From NCBI RefSeq assembly GCF_000517105.1, contig NZ_KI912149.1, positions 1,265,946 through 1,329,945 on the forward strand: a stretch of 64,000 nt of DNA. The letters are read 5' to 3'. A program made the position numbers and the translations under genes. Source of the stretch: Fischerella sp. PCC 9605. GTDB taxonomy: Bacteria; Cyanobacteriota; Cyanobacteriia; Cyanobacteriales; Nostocaceae. Below are positions 57,814 to 64,000 of the stretch, one piece after another. The notes beneath the pieces were generated by a model. The model saw nothing but the letters and a program-made list of their open reading frames with translations, searched no databases and was not told the DNA's origin. Numbering within the stretch: position 1 is the stretch's first letter; the number at the start of each line of letters is the position of its first letter.

Positions 57814-58098
57814 TCACTTGATTAAAGAATCGTGTTGAGATAACAACCTTTCGACTTTCGCCTCATCAATTCTGGCAGTGAGTTTTTTGGTTTCATGTAA
57901 ATCTCTCATAGTTTTCGCCAAAGAAAAAGTTGAACCAATTGAAAAAGCCATACCCATGCCCATAAAACCTTTCACCCAGCTATCCACGGGCAAATTCACA
58001 ATGCCAACAGTGGTCATGGAAATTGATAGTAAAAAAGCAGCCCATGTTTGAAAAATCCAAGCTGCACTATCTTTTTGTTGGGGGCCAAGTGTTTGCAT
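57814..58098 (-). CDS. YiaA/YiaB family inner-membrane protein
   Basis: A 94-residue protein with two membrane segments (WIFQTWAAFLLSISMTTVGIVNL and GFMGMGMAFSIGSTFSLA) in the YiaAB two-helix pattern, followed by a charged cytoplasmic tail. The ATG at 58096-58098 (MQTLG) is preferred; the frame to 58167 is open but not family-like. Function unknown. Confidence 0.8.
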   Translation of the reverse strand: MQTLGPQQKDSAAWIFQTWAAFLLSISMTTVGIVNLPVDSWVKGFMGMGMAFSIGSTFSLAKTMRDLHETKKLTARIDEAKVERLLSQHDSLIK

Positions 58099-58446
58099 AT
58101 TCACGACCTTGGAGGAGACGAATTTAATCGTCATTGTATTGATTATTACTGTTGCTGGAATGTGCAATAAAGACAGTTTGGCAACTGGACTTGAAACAAT
58201 AACTGAGAGTTAGAATAAACATTATTTTCAAATCGGCAATTTTAGGTTTGTGTAGCGTTAATTATTGATTAATACAGAGATTTTTATGGTATAAAATATT
58301 TATACCAGTTTTACAGCTGTCATAAATATTCGGTAGACGGGTAGAAGGGAAAAAGGGGGAAAAGAGAAAGGGCAAAGGTAAAGGAGTTTTCCAATCTCTT
58401 TAACCTTGGCCCTTTGACCTTTTCCCAACTTCTACAAAAAGTCTAA
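58099..58446. other. Intergenic gap with purine-rich low-complexity sequence
   Basis: About 350 bases. Positions about 58335-58430 consist of GGGAAAAAGGGGGAAAAG-like sequence followed by a partly complementary CCTTTGACCTTTTCCC run, probably a hairpin after the DUF4335 gene. No gene seen. Confidence 0.45.
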
Positions 58447-60162
58447 TTAATCAGTCTCTACAAAAGTCTGCACCTTGCCATTTGGGCTAAGAACAGCTCG
58501 AATTCTCATAGGTTGGCCATTTCGATTAGGAGAAACAAAGCGCTCACCAATCAAAGGCATACCTGTGCGATCGACATATAATCTCGCAGCCTTTCCTAAA
58601 GGAAAGATACGTTCAATAGTACCGTCAACACCCACAATCAGACTATATTCTAGTGCTTGCTTCAATCCAGAAGGTGGTTCCCAGCGTTTTTGCAAAAACT
58701 GTCTTGCTTCTGACAGCTGGGTTTTGAAGTCAAACGATGTGTTACTAGTAGCAACATTTGTGGGGGTATTGCGACCTTGCCGCAATCTCTCTACTAATTT
58801 CGAGGTATCCTCAGGCGCAACCGAGGTGCTTGTTGGCAAATTATTTTGTGGATCTAGAAAAGGATTGCCACTACGGCTACTAGGTGCGTTACTGATAGGA
58901 GTATTAGGTGCGGCGGTACTGATAGGAGGGGGAATTGTAGGGATGCTTGAGGATATTCCGCCTGTTGTAGTGTTAGGTGAGCTTGGTAATAATCCATTCC
59001 CAGGGGTAACAACTCCACCCGGAGGATTTGATGCAGTGTTGTTCTGTTGTAGGGAATTGGGTTGAACACCAGCTTCCTGCGGTTTTGTTGATGTCGATGG
59101 TGGTGTTTTTCCTCCAGAGGAAGGAAGATTCGCTGTTATTTGTGGTGCGGTTAACACATTCCCTGGGGATGATTGGGAAGGTGAGGTAAAAGAGGATGTA
59201 GGAGAAGATGTGGAGAGTGAAGGAGTAGTAGTTTTTAAAGATGCTTGAGGTGTTACAGGTGTTACAGGTGTTACAGGTGCAGTTGGAAATGGTTGAGGAG
59301 ACGTTTGAGGAGCTGGAGGCAAATTCGAACCAGGTATTGACAGACCAGAACCTAAGGGTACAGATGGTAATGGTTCGGTCGGAGTAAGTGCAGGTGTAGG
59401 TATCGGCAGATCCAGGGTTGAAGGAGATTCTAAGGCTACTTGTTCTTCTTTTGGAGCGGTTTTTTTGGCCGTCTGTCGTTCTTTTCTGCTTTGGACAGCA
59501 TATTGGTAGGTAAAAGGTATCAGACCCGCAGCTAATATTAGCACTGCTGCCACAGGTGCCCAAGCAGGAATACCAAAGGGCGATCTGCTTTGGTACAAAG
59601 CTGGTAGTGCTAGCACATCAGATGAGTATTCATCTAAAGCTGTTGCTAGGTCAAATAGTTGCAGGAGACTAAGTTTAACAACAGGGTTAGGTACTTGGTA
59701 GCCAAGGGAACCGAGAAACAAATTGTGAGTTAAATGGTTGCTCGGTCGTATGTGTATTTCTGTTTCTGGTATCTGATTTGTAAAATTGTTTACAGTTTGA
59801 GTAGAAACTGGAGATTGTAATCGTTCTTGTAATTCTGGATCTTGTGATTCTGGATCGTCTGATACTTTGCTTGAGTCCTCAAGACCTGAGAAATTTGCCC
59901 AAAAGTTCTCAGGAGACATTTGGAGAAAACCCTGCACGTAGTTTGTTACTGCTGCACACAAAGCCTCCAGTTGGTCGCGATCGCCCCGAATTACGATCCT
60001 CTGTTCTTCTGGTTGCTGCGGATCGTCAAAGCGTAGCTCAAAGCGTAGCTCTTTCAGGACAGATTTTCCCACCCAACGGGATAGAGATGAGCTTTGCGCC
60101 AAGACTTCTAGCGTGCAAGTGGGCGGTGTATACCGACGGATAACAGAATTTGTTAGAGGCAT
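58447..60162 (-). CDS. DUF4335 protein with Pro/Ser/Thr-rich linker
   Basis: A 571-residue protein. The N-terminal about 195 residues match the cyanobacterial DUF4335 domain (MPLTNSVIRRYTPPTCTLEVLA; LFLGSLGYQVPNPVVKLSLLQLFDLATALDEY). One membrane segment follows at about 204-220 (WAPVAAVLILAAGLIPFTY). A long Pro/Thr/Ser-rich region (about 240-440) leads to a C-terminal about 120-residue domain (LKQALEYSLIVGVDGTIERIFPLG). Directly downstream of the DUF3038 gene, its usual partner, by 25 bases. Function unknown. Confidence 0.88.
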   Translation of the reverse strand: MPLTNSVIRRYTPPTCTLEVLAQSSSLSRWVGKSVLKELRFELRFDDPQQPEEQRIVIRGDRDQLEALCAAVTNYVQGFLQMSPENFWANFSGLEDSSKVSDDPESQDPELQERLQSPVSTQTVNNFTNQIPETEIHIRPSNHLTHNLFLGSLGYQVPNPVVKLSLLQLFDLATALDEYSSDVLALPALYQSRSPFGIPAWAPVAAVLILAAGLIPFTYQYAVQSRKERQTAKKTAPKEEQVALESPSTLDLPIPTPALTPTEPLPSVPLGSGLSIPGSNLPPAPQTSPQPFPTAPVTPVTPVTPQASLKTTTPSLSTSSPTSSFTSPSQSSPGNVLTAPQITANLPSSGGKTPPSTSTKPQEAGVQPNSLQQNNTASNPPGGVVTPGNGLLPSSPNTTTGGISSSIPTIPPPISTAAPNTPISNAPSSRSGNPFLDPQNNLPTSTSVAPEDTSKLVERLRQGRNTPTNVATSNTSFDFKTQLSEARQFLQKRWEPPSGLKQALEYSLIVGVDGTIERIFPLGKAARLYVDRTGMPLIGERFVSPNRNGQPMRIRAVLSPNGKVQTFVETD

Positions 60163-60187
60163 GGCAGGAACTGCAAGCAGGACATTT

Positions 60188-60793
60188 TCAAAATTTAGTT
60201 GAACGGTCTATAAGTGCTAGCCAGAGGCGGCGATGTCCACCAGGACCGCTGTAAAAAAGCAAATCTATCAGCAGTTTTAAAGCAAGCTGGGTAAGTTCAT
60301 CCGTGGAGATTGTCGAATCTTCCTCCATTCGTTCTTGGTAGGTGTTGCAGAAAGCATCGATATAATCTCCTAGTAAAGCAGCCTGATGAACTTCGCGGTT
60401 GTTTTCCGCCATCTGTTCTAAAGTGCCAACAGCACGGCGAATCAATTCCTGATGCTGCTTGGCAAGATAGCAAATAATGAGAACAAGCGCCCGCGCTTCT
60501 TCGACATCAAGCTTCTTTCGCCCTCCTTGACCTTTACGTAGCGGATTAGACTGGCGCAGTCGCCATAGCGCTACACGGTCTGGCACTCTTGACTCTAAAT
60601 TCAGGTTGATTGCCGCTGAAAGCATTGCCTCGGAGCCAATGCCAGTCAATGTTTCTAGCGCCAACAGCACCAAATCCAACTGGGTTTTGATGTTGTCCCA
60701 CTGAACTGAATCTGGAGCTGGCAGCTTTATTAAATCCTCCCACTGGGGAGTTGGAGTGGGTGAATTGGCGGCAGAGTGCATAACTTTTAGCAT
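60188..60793 (-). CDS. DUF3038 protein
   Basis: A 201-residue, mainly helical cytoplasmic protein of the cyanobacterial DUF3038 family (LDLVLLALETLTGIGSEAML; VPDRVALWRLRQSNPLRKGQGGRKKL; LLFYSGPGGHRRLW at the end). It forms an operon with the DUF4335 gene. The start could be the first ATG or MHSAAN five codons later. Function unknown. Confidence 0.88.
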   Translation of the reverse strand: MLKVMHSAANSPTPTPQWEDLIKLPAPDSVQWDNIKTQLDLVLLALETLTGIGSEAMLSAAINLNLESRVPDRVALWRLRQSNPLRKGQGGRKKLDVEEARALVLIICYLAKQHQELIRRAVGTLEQMAENNREVHQAALLGDYIDAFCNTYQERMEEDSTISTDELTQLALKLLIDLLFYSGPGGHRRLWLALIDRSTKF

Positions 60794-61616
60794 AGGTGAT
60801 CGGGCTGGTAGGGGCTATTGCTGTTACCCATTTTGAAACCAGACTCTTACAGGTTAAGATTAGTTTCCTAAAGCTATTGGTAGAAAATAGCTTACAGCAA
60901 GGTGCTTGGCGTTTTCTACAGCTTTGATAGTTTGGTAAACAGCTGTGGTCTTTGTCTTACTCTATGACGAAAACCGATTTTGAAAAAAGTACAAGCACTA
61001 TTATTTACGTCTTGTCTGTTAATAACACCAACTGCTGTTTGGCTATCTTCTGCTTAAACTGAAGCTTTATACAGAATAAATAAATCTACCTTTAGATAGA
61101 TATTTACTCATGGCGCTCACTCATCTAGTCTATTGACTCTATTTACACCCAAAGAATACCTAATCAAGGATCTTTCAACAAGCAGCCTGAAAAAGTAAGT
61201 ATTCTTGCAGTGTCAAGGGGGAAGTTACTAATAAATATTAATCATCATGCAACTATGTTGTAATTAGCTGTGTGTGCGATCGCCCTTAAAGACACTATTT
61301 AGTTGGAAAATCCTTTGTTATGTTTACATACAGCTACGAGTTTTTAAGGATCTCCCAACTTGAAAGAGGTCATAGACGCATAAGTGGCTTGTCGTTAGAC
61401 ATTACTTTTGCTACTAGATTTTTTAGGTAATATCCTCAATCCAAAAGTATAAATTAAATCTTAAAATTTCAACATAATCTTTTCTCGCTACGTCAGATGT
61501 CATCAGGAAAAAGATAGTGGATGAAAACCCCATTATTTACTACACGCATTTGGCAACCAATTCCTGAAATAAATAGCGCACATCTTGGCTGAACCTCCAC
61601 CATAAGCCTACAAAAT
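60794..61616. other. Long AT-rich gap, no gene seen
   Basis: About 820 bases between the divergent DUF3038 and M50 genes. It contains one GCGATCGC-type site near 61277 and otherwise unstructured AT-rich sequence. I see no RNA gene or repeat I can support. Confidence 0.4.
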
Positions 61617-62030
61617 ATGTTTATTAATACACTATTTACCAATCCTGTGTATTTCATCAGGATAGTTTTAATTTTGATAATTTCAGTTACATTGCATGAA
61701 CTCGCTCATGGCTTTGCTGCTGTCAGCCAGGGAGACGACACTCCACAAAAAACAGGTCATCTTACCCTAAATCCTGTAGTTCACATGGGTTGGGAATCGA
61801 TTATTTTCTTATGTATTGCTGGTATTGCTTGGGGAAAAATGCCCGTTAACCCCTGTAAATTTCGCTCTGCAAAGCTAAGTAATATTTTGGTATCCGCAGC
61901 AGGGCCATTATGCAATCTGGCTTTGGCTATTTTGTGTATAGCACTGATTAAGTTTTTTGTTTATAGTTATCCAAATATATTTAGTTTTGAGTTCTTTTAT
62001 ATCGCTGCTCATCTAAATTTAATGCTGTGA
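61617..62030 (+). pseudogene. Site-2-protease (M50) family protein, C-terminally truncated
   Basis: A 137-residue membrane protein with the zinc motif HELAHGFAAV (about 27-36) and the M50 pattern HLTLNPVVHMGWESI and VSAAGPLCNLALAIL. Members need a second catalytic motif with an aspartate (xxPxPPLDG-like) near the C-terminus. The frame stops at AAHLNLML, just where the NLLPxPPLDG region should begin, and the next codons do not restore it. I judge it truncated and probably inactive. The sequence after the stop is a dispersed intergenic repeat. Confidence 0.75.
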
Positions 62031-62088
62031 ATGAAGATAAAGTATCAAAAAATCAGTTTGGAGATGATGTAAACTTCAATATGGGCTT

Positions 62089-62160
62089 TTCTTTGTGCCT
62101 TTGTGCCTTTGTGGTTCAAAAATAAATTTTATTAACCACCAAGACACTAAGCCACCAAGT
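62089..62160. repeat. Dispersed repeat, second copy (inverted relative to 12.7 kb)
   Basis: GTGCCTTTGTGGTTCAAAAATAAA then TTTTATTAACCACCAAGACACTAAG matches the reverse complement of about 12672-12735. It follows the truncated M50 gene. Confidence 0.65.
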
Positions 62161-62238
62161 AAAATAACAATCAAATTGGCGAAATTAAAGCGGATTTTTC
62201 ACCCACCTTGACAGGGCTAAACAAGCGCCTTACCTATT

Positions 62239-64000
62239 TCACTCTACATAAGCAACAGTAACGCCAGTACCACCATCAGATTGTTCCGCAGCTTCGTAGC
62301 GACTAACTCTGGGGTGTTGTTGCAAAAAGGCGTGAACACCTTGCCGCAGTTTTCCAGTGCCGTGTCCGTGAATAATCCAGATTGGCCCTGTTGCTTCTGA
62401 AATTGCTTTGTCTATAATTAACTCCGCATCAGCAACTCTGCGTCCGCGCAAGTCTACTGTATTTTTGGACGTACGGATTGCTGGGGCTGGTTGGGTTGGA
62501 GTAACTGGTGTTGCTGCTGGGGCTGGTTTTGGTTTTACTATCGGTTCAGGTTTTTTACCATCCAGAGATTCCACGTCTTCTAGCTTGACTGTCATCTTCA
62601 TAATCCCAAAACGGACGGTTAATTCACCATCCTCGTTTGGTGCAGTCAACACTTCTGCTGTTTGCCCTAACTTGGGAATACGAATGCGATCGCCTTCTTT
62701 GGGAACATATCCTACTTTTGGTTTCGGTGGCGGTGGTGGTATAAATTTTTCAGCGACCTGATTTAAAGCATTTGTTGCTAGCTGGGCATCTTGGGCAGTG
62801 GGCTTGCCTTGCTGCAACTGGCGAATCACCTTAGCAATTTCGCTTCTAGCTTGGGCGATCGCCTGCTGTACTGCCACTTCTTGGGAAGCACGCAAAGTTC
62901 GTTCCCTTTCCTGTAAATTTGCGGCTTTTTCGGATACTTCTTTGTATAAACGCTCAGCTTGCTGCAACAAATCTTGTGCTTGTGCTGCTTTGGTTTCTTG
63001 ACGGCGGCGTTGCGCTTCTAGTCCGGCAATTACTTGGTTGACTTCGTCTGTTGTCCCTCCCAAGTTGGTTTTTGCCTGTTCCACAACTTCTGGTTTTAAC
63101 CCCAAACGTCGGGCAATTGCGAGGGCGTTGGAACGTCCCGGAATTCCCCACAGCAGGCGGTAAGTGGGCGAAAGCGTTGTTTCATCAAATTCTACAGAAG
63201 CATTTTCAAATCGCTCATCTTGGTATTTCAACGCTTTCAGTTCACCAAAGTGAGTCGTTGCCATAGTTAACTGCGCGTTGTCTGCCAGATAGCGCAACAG
63301 GGCGATCGCTAAAGCACTACCCTCAGCGGGATCTGTGCCTGCACCGACTTCATCGAGGAGTACCAGGGAGTGGGGATTAGGGGCAACGGGGATAGGGGAT
63401 TGGGATTCCTCATCCCCTATCCCCTGTCCCCTGTCTCCTGTCCCCAATGCCTCCAATATCCTGCTAATGCGGCGAATATGACCCGAAAAGGTAGATAAAC
63501 TTTGCTGAAGGGACTGTTCATCGCCAATATCTGCCAATACCTGGTCAAACCAAGGTAGTTCTACTGGTTCGCGGGCAGGGACAAATAAACCTACTTTCGC
63601 CATCAAAGCTGCCAAACCCAAGGTTTTTAGAGTAACTGTTTTCCCCCCTGTATTCGGCCCCGTAATCGTAACTACTCGAATTTCTGGCTGAATTAGTAAA
63701 TCTACAGGAATAACTGATTGTCCTTGTTCGTGGTGTTGCTGCCATACCAACAGCGGATGACGCAATTGCCGTAATGTGATATACTCACCTGCTTTCCGGT
63801 TAATAAAGCGGGGGGGATTGGCTTGTAGCCAGAGGCTATAACGTGCCTTGGCAGTTGCCAAATCTAAAGTGGTGGCAATGGCTAGTAATCTTTCCAGATC
63901 GGGTTTTACTGCTGCCACTTGTTCTGTTAAAGCACGACGAATGGCTTCTTCTTCTGCTTGTTCTTTTCTGACTAGCTGCCGCAATTGGTTGCCCAATGGC
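62239..64000 (-). CDS. mutS2: Endonuclease MutS2 (partial, N-terminus outside window)
   Basis: About 585 C-terminal residues of MutS2, a ribosome-rescue and recombination-suppressing ATPase; the gene continues past the right edge. Walker A is TGPNTGGKTVTLKTLG. Walker B (LVLLDEVGAGTDPAEG) and GELKALKY follow. A long coiled coil (QAKTNLGGTTDEVNQ onward), a KOW-like region and the C-terminal Smr domain (DLRGRRVADAEL; WIIHGHGTGKLRQGV) complete it. About 23 residues between RILEALG and SLVLLDE (TGDRGQGIGDEESQSPIPV) are encoded by GGGGATA-type repeats inserted in frame just before Walker B. Confidence 0.93.
   Translation of the reverse strand, partial: PLGNQLRQLVRKEQAEEEAIRRALTEQVAAVKPDLERLLAIATTLDLATAKARYSLWLQANPPRFINRKAGEYITLRQLRHPLLVWQQHHEQGQSVIPVDLLIQPEIRVVTITGPNTGGKTVTLKTLGLAALMAKVGLFVPAREPVELPWFDQVLADIGDEQSLQQSLSTFSGHIRRISRILEALGTGDRGQGIGDEESQSPIPVAPNPHSLVLLDEVGAGTDPAEGSALAIALLRYLADNAQLTMATTHFGELKALKYQDERFENASVEFDETTLSPTYRLLWGIPGRSNALAIARRLGLKPEVVEQAKTNLGGTTDEVNQVIAGLEAQRRRQETKAAQAQDLLQQAERLYKEVSEKAANLQERERTLRASQEVAVQQAIAQARSEIAKVIRQLQQGKPTAQDAQLATNALNQVAEKFIPPPPPKPKVGYVPKEGDRIRIPKLGQTAEVLTAPNEDGELTVRFGIMKMTVKLEDVESLDGKKPEPIVKPKPAPAATPVTPTQPAPAIRTSKNTVDLRGRRVADAELIIDKAISEATGPIWIIHGHGTGKLRQGVHAFLQQHPRVSRYEAAEQSDGGTGVTVAYVE
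63367..63446. repeat. GGGGATA/CCCCTAT repeat inside mutS2
   Basis: An imperfect palindrome of GGGGATAGGGGATTGGGATT and CATCCCCTATCCCCTGTCCCC units. Same style as the intergenic repeats near 21.4 and 51.35 kb, but retained in frame. Confidence 0.75.

Overview
The window is chromosomal DNA from a filamentous, probably heterocyst-forming cyanobacterium (Nostocales type). Support comes from the many HIP1-like GCGATCGC octamers, heptameric short tandem repeats (ACTAACT, GTCAAGA and CCCACTCT types) in many gaps, a pilB-pilT-pilC cluster, the cyanobacterial pairs DUF3038/DUF4335 and Ycf35 (DUF1257)/DUF2997/ferredoxin, and a TPP-riboswitch-controlled thiC. The species cannot be named from sequence alone.

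Layout. 1-19.9 kb is mostly housekeeping: the 5' end of a phosphohexomutase, a ParM-like actin gene with a ParR-like partner, DedA, a Gfo/Idh/MocA oxidoreductase, queC, a CorC/CNNM protein, a tRNA with CAU anticodon (probably tRNA-Ile2), pyrE, thiC, a fasciclin protein, a frameshifted 2-dehydropantoate reductase, a PhoD-like phosphatase, an FAD oxidoreductase, PrxQ/Bcp and a pentapeptide-repeat protein. 20-36.4 kb is an accessory zone full of broken genes: a 5'-truncated aminotransferase, an AraC regulator with two in-frame stops, an OprB-type porin split by a complete 4.0-kb Tn3-family transposon and also frameshifted, an MFS transporter, a GAF protein, remnants of SnoaL, ECF41 sigma and alpha/beta hydrolase genes, and an intact ECF41 sigma operon with its recognisable promoter. 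36.4-43.1 kb returns to core genes (rsgA, a TusA-like gene, dnaJ, dnaK, grpE, all on the minus strand) separated by GC-rich repeats. 43.6-50.7 kb is pilB-pilT-pilC, with a three-gene serine-recombinase element inserted between pilB and pilT. 51.6-54.6 kb is a small AT-rich operon resembling a Zorya anti-phage system (ZorB- and ZorC-like genes, a broken ZorA-like remnant, no helicase or nuclease). 54.7-64 kb is core cyanobacterial: a saccharopine-dehydrogenase-like protein, the Ycf35/DUF2997/ferredoxin trio, a YiaA/B protein, DUF4335/DUF3038, a truncated M50 protease and the C-terminal part of MutS2.

How genes work together. The PilB and PilT ATPases and the PilC platform protein run type IV pili. 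GrpE, DnaK and DnaJ form the Hsp70 chaperone cycle. The ECF41 sigma factor is co-transcribed with a carboxymuconolactone-decarboxylase-family protein behind a TGTCACA-N16-CGTC promoter that it probably reads itself. The broken AraC / ABM-domain protein / porin / MFS series looks like a former small-molecule response and transport cassette.

Mobile DNA is a theme: one Tn3-family element with 5-bp target duplications, one serine-recombinase element, two copies of a 105-bp MITE each with 8-bp target duplications, a degenerate IS remnant, and tandem-repeat DNA that has invaded reading frames (rsgA, mutS2, the aminotransferase fragment, and the end of a hypothetical gene).
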